Source: G963555815 sp965249615 [NCBI: bacterium] (GTDB lineage: Bacteria > UBA8248 > JACPRG01). From it: a DNA stretch of 64,000 bases. Each line of letters begins with the position of its first letter. Position 1 is the first letter of the stretch. Made by a program: the position numbers and the translations under genes. Below the pieces are notes generated by a model. The model saw only the letters and a program-made list of their open reading frames with translations. It was not told the origin of the DNA and did not search any database. Positions 44,774 to 55,377 of this stretch are shown piece by piece. Where the stretch lies: assembly GCA_965249615.1 (NCBI GenBank), contig CBDFMI010000003.1, positions 1 through 64,000 of the forward strand, written 5' to 3'.

Positions 44774-45675
44774 TCCGTCCCCTCACAGCCAAGCGTCCGA
44801 CCAGGAGCGGTGCCGAATACCTCGCCGAGGCGGAAAAACGCCTCGAGCGAGCAGGGATTGCTTGCGCCTGTCTCGAGGCCGAGGTGCTTCTGGCCGAGGT
44901 GAGGGGCGTCGGTCGGGCCGAGCTTCTGGCGCATCTCCTCGAATCCCTTCAGGAAACCGTTCAGGCTCGCTTTGAGGAGCACCTTCGTCGGCGTGAATCG
45001 CGAGAGCCCTTGGCTTATATCACGGGCCGTCGGGAGTTCTGGTCCCTTGACCTTCGCGTGACGCCCGACGTCCTCGTCCCCCGCCCCGAGACCGAAACCC
45101 TGGTCGAAGAGGCACTGAGGCGTCTTCCCGCTGCGCAAAAGGGGCGTTCTTCAGGAGGGTCCCCCAGGGTTCTGGATCTGGGGACCGGCTCAGGAAATGT
45201 GGCCCTCGCCCTCTTGGCCGAGCGGCCCGACCTTCGGGTGATAGCAACGGATGTGAGTTTTCCGGCCCTGGCCGTCGCCGCCGAGAACGCCCGCCGCCTG
45301 GGCCTGGGAGACCGTATTCAATTCCTGGCCGCGGACTGGCTCTCTCCCTTTCAAGAGACTGAAACTTTTGACGCCGTCGTCTCCAACCCGCCTTATATTT
45401 TGGAGGGGGAATGGGGGGACCTTCCCCCTGAGGTTGCCGCCTATGAGCCCCGGGTCGCCCTCCTCGTCCAGCCGAACGATCAGTTGCCCCACCGGGCCAT
45501 CGCCCTTGCCTCGCCGAGGATTCTCAAGCCAGGGGGCTGGCTCCTCATGGAGGTGGGGGCGGATCAAGCCTCAGATCTCCAGGCGGCACTCGGCTCCCTT
45601 AGGGATTACGATAGAGTGGAGACCGCCGTCGATCTTGAAGGCCGGGACCGGGTCCTGGTGGCCCGGCGGCGCTGA
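44770..45675 (+). CDS. prmC: Release factor glutamine methyltransferase, probable CTG start
   Basis: Domains: an N-terminal helical substrate-binding part ([25 protein letters not shown]) and a Rossmann methyltransferase with [13 protein letters not shown] and the NPPY motif in [13 protein letters not shown]. It methylates the GGQ glutamine of release factors. In frame, no ATG, GTG or TTG occurs between 44449 (inside prfA) and the methyltransferase body, except an internal GTG that would cut the N-domain. The CTG at 44770 overlaps the prfA stop (CTGA), has GGGAGA six bases upstream, and gives 301 residues, the normal length. Confidence 0.88.
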   Translation: MIRPLTAKRPTRSGAEYLAEAEKRLERAGIACACLEAEVLLAEVRGVGRAELLAHLLESLQETVQARFEEHLRRRESREPLAYITGRREFWSLDLRVTPDVLVPRPETETLVEEALRRLPAAQKGRSSGGSPRVLDLGTGSGNVALALLAERPDLRVIATDVSFPALAVAAENARRLGLGDRIQFLAADWLSPFQETETFDAVVSNPPYILEGEWGDLPPEVAAYEPRVALLVQPNDQLPHRAIALASPRILKPGGWLLMEVGADQASDLQAALGSLRDYDRVETAVDLEGRDRVLVARRR

Positions 45676-45684
45676 GGAGGGAAG

Positions 45685-46938
45685 GTGGACCGGATCCGGA
45701 TCCGGGGGGGCAAGGAGCTTCAAGGGGAGGTCGTGATCGGCGGCGCCAAGAATGCCGCCTTGCCGCTTCTCGCAGCGACCCTGCTGACGAGAGAACCCTG
45801 CCGGCTTGAAAATCTCCCGGACGTTCAAGATGTAAAAACCTTCTGTCACCTCCTCGAGAAGTTCGGGGTTAGGATCGAACAGGCCGAAGGGTGCGTGGCG
45901 GCAGTGGAAGCGGCAGACCTGACTAGTCAACAGGCCCCCTATGACTTGGTTCGCACCATGCGTGCGTCAGTGCTGGTCCTGGGCCCTCTTTTGGCCCGCT
46001 CGGGCCGGGCGGTGGTCTCCCTACCGGGAGGTTGCGCCATCGGGGCCCGTCCTATCAACCTCCACCTGGAGGGTCTTGGAGCTTTAGGGGTGTCCGTCTC
46101 TCTTCGGCAGGGCTATGTTTATGCCACCGCCAACGGCCTTCGTGGGGCCGATATCTTCCTGGACCCCATGACAGTGACAGGGACGGAGAATCTAATGATG
46201 GCGGCCTCCCTGGCGCGCGGGAAGACGTGCATCCACAACGCCGCTCGCGAGCCCGAGGTGGTCCAGCTGGCGGATGTCCTGAACTCCATGGGGGCCCGGG
46301 TCTCAGGGGCCGGGACGGACACCATCGAGGTCGAGGGCAAAAGGGAGCTCGGCCCTTTTCAGGAGCGGATCATCCCCGACCGGATCGAGGCCGCTACCTA
46401 TCTGGTGGCGGGAGCCGTCACGGGTGGGGACGTGACGCTGAGGGGGGTCTGCCCGGCCCACCTGAGCGCCGTGACGGAGAGGCTTCGGGCAGCGGGGATG
46501 AAGGTGAGCGAAGGGGAGGATTCTCTCCAGGTGCAGGGGAGGCGCCCGATCTGCCCAATGGAACTTCGGACGGCCCCCTACCCAGGATTTCCGACGGACG
46601 TTCAGGCCCAGATGATGGCCCTGATGGTCCTGGCCGAAGGGACCTCGGTCATCACGGAGACCGTGTTTGAGAACCGGTTTCTGCACGCTGCGGAGCTTCG
46701 ACGGATGGGGGCCGATATCTCGATCCAGGGAAATGTGGCCGTGATCCGGGGTGTCCGCAAGCTTTGCGGGGCAGAGGTCATGGCCACTGATCTACGGGCC
46801 AGTGCGTGTCTCGTTTTGGCCGGGCTTGCTGCGGGGGAAGAAACGACGGTCAATCGGGTTTATCATCTAGACCGAGGATACGAGCGGATGGAAAAGAAAC
46901 TTTCGGCCCTTGGGGCTGAGATCGAGCGTCTTCAATGA
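45685..46938 (+). CDS. murA: UDP-N-acetylglucosamine 1-carboxyvinyltransferase
   Basis: A 417-residue MurA, first committed step of peptidoglycan synthesis. [17 protein letters not shown] at the N-terminus, the active-site cysteine 117 in [19 protein letters not shown], and the C-terminal [14 protein letters not shown] are intact. Cysteine at this place predicts fosfomycin sensitivity of the enzyme. GTG start. It overlaps hisG by four bases. Confidence 0.96.
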   Translation: MDRIRIRGGKELQGEVVIGGAKNAALPLLAATLLTREPCRLENLPDVQDVKTFCHLLEKFGVRIEQAEGCVAAVEAADLTSQQAPYDLVRTMRASVLVLGPLLARSGRAVVSLPGGCAIGARPINLHLEGLGALGVSVSLRQGYVYATANGLRGADIFLDPMTVTGTENLMMAASLARGKTCIHNAAREPEVVQLADVLNSMGARVSGAGTDTIEVEGKRELGPFQERIIPDRIEAATYLVAGAVTGGDVTLRGVCPAHLSAVTERLRAAGMKVSEGEDSLQVQGRRPICPMELRTAPYPGFPTDVQAQMMALMVLAEGTSVITETVFENRFLHAAELRRMGADISIQGNVAVIRGVRKLCGAEVMATDLRASACLVLAGLAAGEETTVNRVYHLDRGYERMEKKLSALGAEIERLQ

Positions 46939-47615
46939 AACGGAAAAAGACCCTGTCGAAGGATCCACCTCTGACCCTGGCCCTCCCCCGCGGGCGGCTT
47001 TTTGAGCCCGCCTGGGATCTCCTTCGCCGGACGGGCCTGGTGTCTGTCGACGGGTGGGGGAAAGAGCGGGCCCTGGTCTATGAGGCCACTCCCCGGTCGG
47101 GGTCCGAAAGACTTCGGATTATCCGAGTCCGGGACGTGGATGTCCCCACCTATGTGGAGCACGGTGCCGCGGACCTCGGGGTGGTGGGGAAAGACTTCCT
47201 CCTCGAACAGGCAAAGAGTGTGTATGAGCCCCTGGACCTTCGCTTTGGTTATTGTCGCCTGGTGCTGGCGGCGCTGAAGGAGGAGGCCGAATGGTCCCGA
47301 CTCGTGGGGAGGGCCTGGCTTCGCGTGGCGACGAAATTTCCCCGCATTACGGAGGATTACTTCGGGAGGGCAGGGGTCCCCGTCGATGTGGTCAAGCTAT
47401 CGGGGGCCGTGGAGCTCGCGCCAGGCCTGGGTCTGGCCGACGCCATCGTGGACCTCGTGGACACGGGCAGGACACTTCGGGAAAATGGCCTCGTGGAGGT
47501 TCGAGAGGTTTTGCAGGCGTCGGCGCGACTCATTGTGAACCGGGCGAGCCAGAAGACGCGATACACGCAAATTCGGGCCTTGGTGATGCGGCTGAAAAAA
47601 CACCTGCAAGTCTGA
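46935..47615 (+). CDS. hisG: ATP phosphoribosyltransferase, short form
   Basis: A 226-residue HisG without the C-terminal regulatory domain. LTLALPRGRLFEPAWDLL, RVRDVDVPTYVEHGAADLGVVGKD and VDLVDTGRTLRENGL are diagnostic. It starts histidine synthesis. Short HisG enzymes depend on the regulatory partner HisZ, which is not in the window. Confidence 0.94.
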   Translation: MKRKKTLSKDPPLTLALPRGRLFEPAWDLLRRTGLVSVDGWGKERALVYEATPRSGSERLRIIRVRDVDVPTYVEHGAADLGVVGKDFLLEQAKSVYEPLDLRFGYCRLVLAALKEEAEWSRLVGRAWLRVATKFPRITEDYFGRAGVPVDVVKLSGAVELAPGLGLADAIVDLVDTGRTLRENGLVEVREVLQASARLIVNRASQKTRYTQIRALVMRLKKHLQV

Positions 47616-47683
47616 CGCTCCGGATTCTCGAAATTTTTTGTTCGTTGTCATTTGGAACAGAAATCCTCGAGTCAGGGGAAAAG

Positions 47684-49018
47684 ATGAAACGCCTCGATGC
47701 ATCCCGGCCCGGCTGGCGAGAAAGCCTCGGTCGCCATCGTCGAAAGTGGCAGCAAGGCCAGGCCCAGGCGATGAAGCGGGCAAGGGACATTCTCTCGGCC
47801 GTTAGAGAAGACGGCGATAGGGCCGTGTTGCGCTGGACAGAGCGCCTGGACGGGGTCCGCCTTTCCCCCGCTCGCATTCGGGTCTCCCGCCGCGAGCGAG
47901 AGGGTGCCCTAAAAACCCTTCAGCCAGGGGATCTTCGCGCCCTCAAAATGGCGGCCCAGCGGATAGAAACCTTTCATCGTTCACAGAAGACCTACTCCTC
48001 TCGAGGGGAGGCCACTTGGGCGAAGAGCCGCGAGGGGGAACGTCTGGGCCAGTGGGTTCGGCCCCTGAGGCGGGTTGGGATCTACGTCCCGGGAGGCCGG
48101 GCGGCCTATCCTTCGACCGTGTTGATGGCGGGGATTCCGGCCCGGCTCGCCGGGGTCCAGGAAATCGTTCTGTGCACCCCGCCCGGACCCGGCGGCAAGA
48201 TCAGCCCCCAGGTCCTTGTGGCCGCCGACCTGGCGGGGGTCAAAGAGGCCTATCGCATTGGGGGCGCCCAGGCCATCGGCGCCATGGCCTATGGGACGAA
48301 GACTCTTAGGGCGGTAGACAAGATCGTGGGTCCCGGAAATGCTTACGTGGCCGCTGCCAAGCGCCTGGTCTACGGTGATGTGGACATCGATGGGCTGGCT
48401 GGCCCGAGCGAACTCCTGGTGGTTGCCGACGGCTCGGCCCGCCCTCAATGGGTGGCGGCAGATCTCCTTGCCCAGGCCGAGCACGACCCGGACGCCTGGG
48501 TGGCCCTCGTCGCTGTGGACAGAGGTGTGGCGGAGGCGGTCTTGAAGGAAGTCCGCCGGACCCTTCCCACCCTCGAGCGCCGGGAGGTGGCGGCTGAGGC
48601 CTGGCGCAGGAGTGGGTGGGTGGTGGAGGTTCCGAACCTCGAGCGGGCGGCCGAGGTCGTGGCCGAACTCTCCCCCGAGCACCTCTCCCTTGCCATTCGG
48701 GGAGCGCGTCGCTACATAAACCGTTTCTCCAACGCGGGGGCCATCTTTCTGGGTTCTTTCACTCCGGTGGCCGTGGGCGATTATCTCGCTGGCCCGAACC
48801 ACGTTCTTCCCACCGGGGGGACGGCCCGGTTTGGCTCCCCCCTGGGGGTCTATGATTTCGTGAAACGGACGAGCGTTGTGGAGTTCAGTCGTCCCGCCCT
48901 CGCCCGCGTCGCCGACGGGGCGTGCACGCTGGCGGCGTTGGAGGGTCTGGGGGGCCACAGGGCGTCGGTCCAGGCCAGGTTCCCCGATGCCATCCCAGGC
49001 AGAAGGAGGAAGGAATGA
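47684..49018 (+). CDS. hisD: Histidinol dehydrogenase
   Basis: A 444-residue HisD from ATG 47684 (AGGGG upstream). YVPGGRAAYPSTVLMAGIPA, GAQAIGAMAYGT, VGPGNAYVAAAK, DGLAGPSELLV and AGPNHVLPTGGTARF, including the catalytic residues around LSPEHLSL, are complete. It oxidises histidinol to histidine in two NAD-linked steps. The longer frame starting inside hisG is not needed. Confidence 0.95.
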   Translation: MKRLDASRPGWRESLGRHRRKWQQGQAQAMKRARDILSAVREDGDRAVLRWTERLDGVRLSPARIRVSRREREGALKTLQPGDLRALKMAAQRIETFHRSQKTYSSRGEATWAKSREGERLGQWVRPLRRVGIYVPGGRAAYPSTVLMAGIPARLAGVQEIVLCTPPGPGGKISPQVLVAADLAGVKEAYRIGGAQAIGAMAYGTKTLRAVDKIVGPGNAYVAAAKRLVYGDVDIDGLAGPSELLVVADGSARPQWVAADLLAQAEHDPDAWVALVAVDRGVAEAVLKEVRRTLPTLERREVAAEAWRRSGWVVEVPNLERAAEVVAELSPEHLSLAIRGARRYINRFSNAGAIFLGSFTPVAVGDYLAGPNHVLPTGGTARFGSPLGVYDFVKRTSVVEFSRPALARVADGACTLAALEGLGGHRASVQARFPDAIPGRRRKE

Positions 49019-49605
49019 AAGGGAGGGTCGGCAAGGTCGTCAGAAAGACGACGGAGACCGAGATCGAGGTCGAATGGGGTCTGGACGGGACCGGGGATCA
49101 CGAGATCTCAACGGGGCTCCCCTTTTTCGACCACATGCTCTCCCAGATGGCGAAGCACGGGGCCTTTGACGTAAAACTCACGGCCAAGGGGGACCTTGCC
49201 GTAGACGCTCACCACACGGTCGAGGACGTGGGGATCTGTTTGGGACAAGCCCTGAAAGAGGCCCTTGGGGATAAGGTGGGCATCCGGCGTTTCGGGCAAG
49301 CCCTCTCGCCCATGATGGACGCCCTCGCCCAGGTGGCCCTCGACGTGGGCGGCCGCCCCAATCTGGTCTATCGGCTGACGTCGTCCACGACCCGGGTGGG
49401 GGTTTTTGACGTCCAGCTCATCGAGGAGTTTTTTAAGGCTTTTTGTTCCCAGGCTGGAGTGGATCTTCACGTCGAAGTCCCCTACGGAGAAAACGTCCAC
49501 CACATGGTGGAGGCCGTTTTCAAGGGATGGGGACGAGCCCTTCGAGAGGCTGTGTGTCCCGATGAGCGAAGGAAAGAGGTACCCTCGACCAAGGGGATGT
49601 TATGA
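49015..49605 (+). CDS. hisB: Imidazoleglycerol-phosphate dehydratase
   Basis: A 196-residue monofunctional HisB. GLPFFDHMLSQMAKHGAFD, the metal motif DAHHTVEDVGICLG and NVHHMVEAVFKGWGRAL are present. No phosphatase domain is attached, so histidinol-phosphate phosphatase must come from another gene. ATG 49015 overlaps the hisD stop. Confidence 0.95.
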   Translation: MKGRVGKVVRKTTETEIEVEWGLDGTGDHEISTGLPFFDHMLSQMAKHGAFDVKLTAKGDLAVDAHHTVEDVGICLGQALKEALGDKVGIRRFGQALSPMMDALAQVALDVGGRPNLVYRLTSSTTRVGVFDVQLIEEFFKAFCSQAGVDLHVEVPYGENVHHMVEAVFKGWGRALREAVCPDERRKEVPSTKGML

Positions 49606-50240
49606 AGATCGCCGTTATCGATTACGGGATGGGAAATCTCCAGAGCGTCCTGAACGCTTTTCAGGCGGTTGGCAAAAACCTTCTGGTTGCGAGGACGCCC
49701 AAGGAGATGGTGGGTGCCGGCGCTCTTGTCCTACCGGGGGTCGGCGCCTTTGGGGATTGCATGAGGAATCTCCGCTCGGCCGGCTTGGATGAAGCGGTGC
49801 TTTCGGCGCTGAGCGCTGGGAAGCCCTATCTGGGGATTTGCCTTGGGCTCCAGATCCTCTTTGAAGAGAGCGAGGAGTTTGGGAGGACGCCGGGTCTCGC
49901 CCATCTGAAGGGGAAGGTGGTCCCTTTTGAAAAGGGACTTCGAGATGACAAGGGGTCTCGCCTGAAGGTCCCTCACATGGGTTGGAACGAGATCCGAAAG
50001 GAGGCGGTCACGCCGGCTTTGGAGGGTGTCCCGGACGGGGCGCACTTTTACTTTGTCCATTCCTATCGCGTGGTCCCTGAGGGGGCCAACCTCGTTACCA
50101 CGACGACGGACTATGGGCTGAAATTCGTCTCCAGTATTGCAAAAGAGAATGTCTTTGGGTGCCAGTTCCACCCGGAGCGCAGCGGTCCCCTGGGGCTGAG
50201 GGTTCTGGGAAATTTCGTCAAATGGGCGGAGAAAAACTAA
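49602..50240 (+). CDS. hisH: Imidazole glycerol phosphate synthase, glutaminase subunit
   Basis: A 212-residue class I glutamine amidotransferase. IDYGMGNLQSVLNA, LPGVGAFGDCM, the nucleophile in YLGICLGLQILFE and the His/Glu pair in CQFHPERSG are seen. It supplies ammonia to HisF. ATGA overlap with hisB. Confidence 0.95.
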   Translation: MKIAVIDYGMGNLQSVLNAFQAVGKNLLVARTPKEMVGAGALVLPGVGAFGDCMRNLRSAGLDEAVLSALSAGKPYLGICLGLQILFEESEEFGRTPGLAHLKGKVVPFEKGLRDDKGSRLKVPHMGWNEIRKEAVTPALEGVPDGAHFYFVHSYRVVPEGANLVTTTTDYGLKFVSSIAKENVFGCQFHPERSGPLGLRVLGNFVKWAEKN

Positions 50241-50270
50241 AAGGCTCTGTCTCCGCCCCGGTGACTAAGC

Positions 50271-51014
50271 ATGCTCATCATCCCAGCGATTGATCTCAAG
50301 GGTGGCAAATGTGTTCGGCTCTATCAGGGCCGGCGGGAGGAGGAGACCGTCTTCAGCGGAAGCCCGGGGGGTACTGCCAAACGCTTTGCCGATGAGGGGG
50401 CTGAACGCCTCCACGTCATCGATCTCGACGCGGCCTTCGGGGAAAAGAAAGACAACCTGAAGGGACTCGAGGCCATCGCCGGCGCTGTCCAGCTTCCCAT
50501 CCAATTTGGGGGTGGGCTGCGCGACGAGGCCTCGCTTCGCCGCGTCCTTGACTCGGGGGCCTCATTCCTCATCCTGGGAACGGCCGCCCATCGGGAGCCC
50601 GAGTTCGCCCGTTCGGCCTTTCGCCAATATCCTGGCAAGATCATGCTCGGTGTAGACGCGCGCGGAGGAAAGGTGGCCGTCTCAGGGTGGGAGGAGGAGA
50701 CCGAAACGTCTCCTGAAACCCTCGCCCTGCGCTTCGCCGCCGAGAAACCCGCTGCCGTTATCTTCACTGACATCGAACGGGACGGGGCCATGACAGGACC
50801 CAACGTTGAGGCGACGCGAAACCTTGCTCGATCCGTCGAGACTCCGGTCATCGCCTCGGGCGGAGTCGCCTCCCTGAAAGATATTAGGGCCCTCCTCCCT
50901 CTGGAGGCCGACGGCGTCATGGGCGTCGTCCTGGGCCGTGCCCTCTATGAAGGGAAGGTCATGCTTCCCAAGGCGATCGAATATGCTGGCCAAACGCATC
51001 ATCCCGTGCCTTGA
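50271..51014 (+). CDS. hisA: ProFAR isomerase
   Basis: A 247-residue TIM barrel of the HisA type: [56 protein letters not shown]. It opens the ribose ring of ProFAR. It overlaps hisF by 32 bases. Confidence 0.94.
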   Translation: MLIIPAIDLKGGKCVRLYQGRREEETVFSGSPGGTAKRFADEGAERLHVIDLDAAFGEKKDNLKGLEAIAGAVQLPIQFGGGLRDEASLRRVLDSGASFLILGTAAHREPEFARSAFRQYPGKIMLGVDARGGKVAVSGWEEETETSPETLALRFAAEKPAAVIFTDIERDGAMTGPNVEATRNLARSVETPVIASGGVASLKDIRALLPLEADGVMGVVLGRALYEGKVMLPKAIEYAGQTHHPVP

Positions 51015-51747
51015 CGTGAAGTGTGGCAGGGTCGTCAAAGGGGTCCATTTTTTAGACCTGAGGGACGCCGGGGACCCTGTCGAGGCTGCCGAAGCCTATG
51101 GTCAGCAGGGGGCGGACGAGATCACCTTTCTCGACATCACTGCCTCGAAAGAGGATCGACCCACTCTGTTGGACATCGTCGCCCGGACGGCGGAGCGGGT
51201 CTTTGTCCCCCTTACGGTGGGAGGCGGGGCGAGGACGCTGGGGGATATCCATGGGCTCCTTCGCGCCGGGGCCGACAAGGTGTCCATCAACACGGCGGCT
51301 GTTCATCGCCCCGACTTTATCGACGAAGGGGCCCGCCGCTTTGGGAGCCAATGTATCGTGGTCGCTATTGACGCCAAGCGCCGAGAGGCCGGGGATGGCT
51401 GGGAGGTGCACACTTACGGGGGCTCGAAGCCCACGGGGCTGGACGCCCTTGCCTGGGCCGGGGAGGCCGAATCCCGGGGAGCGGGGGAGATCCTCCTGAC
51501 CAGCATGGACCGAGACGGGACGAAGGATGGCTATGACCTGGAACTCACTCAAACCATCTCAGACGCCATCTCCATCCCCCTGATCGCCTCGGGGGGCGTA
51601 GGTCACCCGGACCACATCTACGATGGCCTGATGAGAGGCGGGGCCGACGCCGCGCTTGCCGCTTCCATCTTCCACTACGGGGAGTGGACGATCGCCTCCG
51701 TGAAGGAGGTCTTGAAGAAGAAGGGGGTGCCAGTCCGCCTTGCCTAG
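50983..51747 (+). CDS. hisF: Imidazole glycerol phosphate synthase, cyclase subunit
   Basis: A 254-residue TIM barrel: [60 protein letters not shown] and [11 protein letters not shown]. It uses ammonia from HisH to form imidazole glycerol phosphate. ATG 50983 lies inside the end of hisA. Confidence 0.95.
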   Translation: MLAKRIIPCLDVKCGRVVKGVHFLDLRDAGDPVEAAEAYGQQGADEITFLDITASKEDRPTLLDIVARTAERVFVPLTVGGGARTLGDIHGLLRAGADKVSINTAAVHRPDFIDEGARRFGSQCIVVAIDAKRREAGDGWEVHTYGGSKPTGLDALAWAGEAESRGAGEILLTSMDRDGTKDGYDLELTQTISDAISIPLIASGGVGHPDHIYDGLMRGGADAALAASIFHYGEWTIASVKEVLKKKGVPVRLA

Positions 51748-51839
51748 ACTGGGTGTGAATCCCCTGCGGGGTGCCTTCTGTCGCTATGTCATGGCGGTGT
51801 GAACCGCGGGGAGAGTCCTTTGTTTGGGGGATATTGTTA

Positions 51840-52550
51840 GTGAGGGTCGAGGGAGTGGATTTGGATCTGAAATTTGACGAGCAGGGTCTGATCCCCGCCA
51901 TTGCCCAGGACGATCGGACGGGCCAGGTCCTCATGCTGGCTTATATGAATCGTGAGAGCCTGAAGCAGACCCTTGAAACGGGTCTCGTTCACTATTTCAG
52001 CCGGGAGCGAAAAAAGCTCTGGAAGAAAGGTGAGACCTCGGGCCACCTGCAGCACCTTCGCTCCCTTCACTTCGATTGCGACCTCGACGCCCTCCTCCTT
52101 CAGGTGGAACAGGAGGGCCCCGCCTGCCATACGGACAGAAGGGCCTGCTTTTTTCACAAAAAGGACGGGACGGTAGAGGAAGAGGGGGGTCAAGGGGAAT
52201 GGAGGAACTCTTCTGTCTTTCGTAAAATCTTCGATGTCATTCTCTCCCGAAAGGAGGCCCTTGAGGGCGGTCGCGAAGACCCGGAGTCCTATGTCCAATC
52301 CCTCTTCAAGGGGGATTCTGATAAGATATTGAAAAAAATAGGCGAAGAGGCCTCCGAGGTCATCTTGGCGGCAAAAGGGGACTCGGCGGACCGAGTCGTT
52401 CCTGAACTGGCAGACCTCTGGTTTCACACCCTTGTCCTCCTCGCAGAGGCCGGAAAAGAGCCTGAGGGCGTGTTTTCGGAGTTAGAGCGACGGTTCGGCA
52501 AATCTGGCATATTAGAGAAAAAAAGCCGCCCAACTGGCCCTAATTCTTGA
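51840..52550 (+). CDS. hisIE: Bifunctional phosphoribosyl-AMP cyclohydrolase / phosphoribosyl-ATP pyrophosphatase
   Basis: About 236 residues. The N-terminal HisI domain has [18 protein letters not shown] and the metal cysteines in [20 protein letters not shown]; the C-terminal HisE domain, from about residue 125, has [17 protein letters not shown]. It performs steps 2 and 3 of histidine synthesis. GTG 51840 fits homology and has a G-rich site upstream; an ATG at 51771 would add 23 residues that look unrelated. Last gene of the his operon. Confidence 0.9.
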   Translation: MRVEGVDLDLKFDEQGLIPAIAQDDRTGQVLMLAYMNRESLKQTLETGLVHYFSRERKKLWKKGETSGHLQHLRSLHFDCDLDALLLQVEQEGPACHTDRRACFFHKKDGTVEEEGGQGEWRNSSVFRKIFDVILSRKEALEGGREDPESYVQSLFKGDSDKILKKIGEEASEVILAAKGDSADRVVPELADLWFHTLVLLAEAGKEPEGVFSELERRFGKSGILEKKSRPTGPNS

Positions 52551-52574
52551 CAGAACGGGAGGGGGGGATATATT
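52547..52574 (+). promoter_or_regulatory. Near-consensus sigma-70 promoter at the end of hisIE
   Basis: TTGACA 52547-52552 and TATATT 52569-52574, spacer 16, one of the best promoter matches in the window. The spacer contains GGGAGGGGGGG. It would give a transcript with a leader of about 415 bases before mutS2. Confidence 0.6.
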
Positions 52575-52996
52575 CCGTCTAAAGCCAGGAACTAGGACAA
52601 AAAAGAGGACGGGGGGGGCGCGACATTCACCTGATTTGTCACTTGTCTTTTCCCCTTACTTCAGAGTTTCACAGCAGGGAAATTTTCTATTCGTCCATCC
52701 GGACTTCTAGGTCATATCTGATCCGAGGTTGGGAAGGCGTCATAGGGCCATGTCCCCGTTTTTCGTCGCCCTGACGCCCTCCACAGTTTGCAGCCAAAGC
52801 CAGAGGGAACTTCCCGATAACCTAACCCCTTCTCTGTATGGAAGAATGCGGTCCAAAGGGAGATTGCTCTCAGCTTTGATTTCGCTGCGAAAAACAGTCG
52901 GCTGTAAGGACATCGGGAGCTGAGATGCAGCCGCTTCCGCGGCATCATCCTGCGGCCTGCCTGGACCCTTCTCTGTCGTCGGGGGTCGGTCCCCTC
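52551..52996. other. 446-base gap between hisIE and mutS2
   Basis: It begins with a strong promoter (above). The rest has no convincing protein gene and no RNA family I recognise. A 64-codon frame at 52729-52923 has no homology I recognise. It may be a long mutS2 leader or hold a small RNA. Confidence 0.4.
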
Positions 52997-55360
52997 ATGA
53001 GCCCTCGCGTCGAAGAAGTCCTCGAGCTTCATTCCCTCAAAGAGATCCTCTGCGGTTATGTTTGCTCTGAAGCGGGTCGCCTTGAGCTTGAGACATTGAG
53101 TCCCTCCTCGGTTGAGGCAACGGTCAAGGGACGGCTCTGCCGCGTTGGAGAGATGCGGCGCGTCCTCCAAGAGAGTCCCTTTCCCCTGGCACCATTCTGC
53201 GACCTTCGAATCTGGCTTCCTCGGCTGAAGGAAGGGGGAGAGCCCCTTGAGCCAAAGGAACTTTTGGAGGTTTCAGAGGTCATCGGGGGAGGCGAGGCGG
53301 CACGGCGACACCTGATGGAAAGAAAGAATCTTTGCCCCACTCTTGCGGGCGAAGTTCCAGATCTGAGAGGCCTCCCGCGATTGGAGGCTGAGATTAAAGA
53401 GGCGATTGGTCCCGATGCCGAGGTGGCCGACGGGGCCAGCCCGGAGCTCGCGCGGGTCCGACTCGCGATCAGGACCCTCAAGGTGGAGATCAGAAAGACC
53501 CTGGAAGGGCACATGGGGGACTGGGCCGCTTTCCTTCAGGAGCCCCTTGTCCTGATCCGCCGGGACCGTTATGTCGTGCCCGTCCGCCAGGGATTTAAAA
53601 AAGTATTGCAGGGGGTCATCCTGGATCAGTCGGCGAGCGGCGCCACTCTCTATGTGGAGCCGGCCCTCATCCAGGGCCGAAATGACCGCTTGGCGGAGCT
53701 CCGGGCGGCAGAGGTGGCGGAGGTCTATCGGATCCTTGCCCGCCTGACGGCGAAAATCTTTTCGGAAAAGGGGCGCTTGGCAGTCCTCGTCGGGTGGCTG
53801 GCTGGGCTGGACGCCGTGAGGGCGGTTGCCCTTTTCAGCGAGAATTTCGACTGTTCTGAGCCTTTCCTGGAGGAGGACGGGGATCTCTGCCTCCTGAACG
53901 CCCGCCATCCTCTCCTCGAGAGGCAGAAGGGACAGACGGGCACGGTTCCCGTCAGCCTAAAGCTTGGCCAGGATGAGCGACAGCTCGTCATCACCGGGGC
54001 CAACACGGGCGGAAAGACCATTGCCCTTAAAACCCTTGGACTCCTCTCTCTAATGGCCCAGTCGGGTTTTCCCATCCCGGCCTCCGAAGGAAGTCGCCTT
54101 CCCCTTTTCGATCAGGTCTTCGCCGACATCGGAGACGAACAGAGCATCGCACAGAGCCTCAGCACTTTTTCTGCTCACCTCCAGAACCAGGTGGAAATTC
54201 TTCAGGGCTCCACCCGTCGATCCCTCGTCCTCATCGATGAGTTGGGCGCGGGAACGGACCCCACTGAGGGGGCGGCCCTGGGGGTCGCGGTCCTGGAAGC
54301 CCTGGCCGACAAAAAGGTTCGCGTCATCGTCACAACACACCACGACACTATCAAGGCCTATGGGTATGAAGCCCAAGGCGCCGTCAACGCCTCTGTTGAA
54401 TTCGACGAGAAGACCCTGCGCCCCACCTATCGCCTCCTTGCGGGCGTTGCCGGGACGAGCAACGCCATCACCATCGCCGAGCGTCTGGGAATGCCACCCC
54501 GGGTGACCGGGCGGGCCCGTGTCCTGGAGGAGGGGTCTGGAGATGGTTCTCGGCCCTTGATCCAGCGGCTTGAGGCGAAGCTCACTGACCTTCAACGGGA
54601 GAAGGAGGAGCTTGCACAGGCCCGGGAGGCCCTGGGGCGGGATCGCGAGGTCCTCAGTCAAGAGACGGAGCGTCTGGCCGAGCGGCGCCAAAAGTTTTCC
54701 GGGCGGATCGAGGAATTCATGCAGGAGGCGAGACAGCACCTCCGGGTGCTCGACCGTTCTTCTCGTCGGGCCGAACGAGGGGAGGAAACCCTTCCAGTGG
54801 GAGAGGCCCGAGAGATGGTGTGGTCCCTGGAGAGAGTGGGGGAGGAGGCCCTGGCCGCGGCCCCCGAGAGTGAGCAACAGGCCTCAGGCCCCCCTTGGGT
54901 CGGGGGACGCGTGGCCTTAGTGGGGATAGGATCACAAGGCAAGGTGCTGGAGGGCCCCAACCCGAAGGGCGAATGGTGCATCGAGATGGAGGGGAAGCGC
55001 ATCTGGGCCCATGAGAAGGGGCTGACCGCCCTCGAAGGGCCCTCGCAAGGGACGGACCGGCAGTCGGCCCCCGCTGAAGATCGGGGCCTGGGGTGGTCTG
55101 GGCCAGGCCGGGAGTCCCCCGCATCGGAGCTTCACGTCCGTGGCGAGCGGGTGGACGAGGCCTTAACGCATGTCGACAAATATCTCGACGAGGCGGCCCT
55201 CTCGGGCATGTCTTTTGTCCGGATCGTTCACGGGAAGGGAACGGGCACCCTCAAGGCGGCGATCTCGGACGTCCTTCAGGGACATCCCCTGGTCAAGACC
55301 TTTTATACCGCGGGCCAGGAGTCGGGTGGAGCCGGGGTGACCGTCGTCGAGATGGCGTAG
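52997..55360 (+). CDS. mutS2: Endonuclease MutS2
   Basis: A 787-residue MutS2 from ATG 52997 (MSPRVEEVLELHSLKEIL); an ATG at 52925 would add 24 unrelated residues. The ATPase has GANTGGKTIALKTLGL (about residue 334) and LVLIDELGAGTDPTEGAAL; a coiled coil follows, then a C-terminal Smr domain (LHVRGERVDEAL, IVHGKGTG). MutS2 acts in ribosome rescue or suppression of recombination in other bacteria. It runs directly into dnaG. Confidence 0.93.
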   Translation: MSPRVEEVLELHSLKEILCGYVCSEAGRLELETLSPSSVEATVKGRLCRVGEMRRVLQESPFPLAPFCDLRIWLPRLKEGGEPLEPKELLEVSEVIGGGEAARRHLMERKNLCPTLAGEVPDLRGLPRLEAEIKEAIGPDAEVADGASPELARVRLAIRTLKVEIRKTLEGHMGDWAAFLQEPLVLIRRDRYVVPVRQGFKKVLQGVILDQSASGATLYVEPALIQGRNDRLAELRAAEVAEVYRILARLTAKIFSEKGRLAVLVGWLAGLDAVRAVALFSENFDCSEPFLEEDGDLCLLNARHPLLERQKGQTGTVPVSLKLGQDERQLVITGANTGGKTIALKTLGLLSLMAQSGFPIPASEGSRLPLFDQVFADIGDEQSIAQSLSTFSAHLQNQVEILQGSTRRSLVLIDELGAGTDPTEGAALGVAVLEALADKKVRVIVTTHHDTIKAYGYEAQGAVNASVEFDEKTLRPTYRLLAGVAGTSNAITIAERLGMPPRVTGRARVLEEGSGDGSRPLIQRLEAKLTDLQREKEELAQAREALGRDREVLSQETERLAERRQKFSGRIEEFMQEARQHLRVLDRSSRRAERGEETLPVGEAREMVWSLERVGEEALAAAPESEQQASGPPWVGGRVALVGIGSQGKVLEGPNPKGEWCIEMEGKRIWAHEKGLTALEGPSQGTDRQSAPAEDRGLGWSGPGRESPASELHVRGERVDEALTHVDKYLDEAALSGMSFVRIVHGKGTGTLKAAISDVLQGHPLVKTFYTAGQESGGAGVTVVEMA

Positions 55361-55377
55361 GTAAGGGGAGAGAGCGT

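Noticed and set aside
47252-47683. HisD extension starting inside hisG
   Set aside because: The extension translates hisG out of frame; ATG 47684 has a ribosome site and gives normal HisD length.
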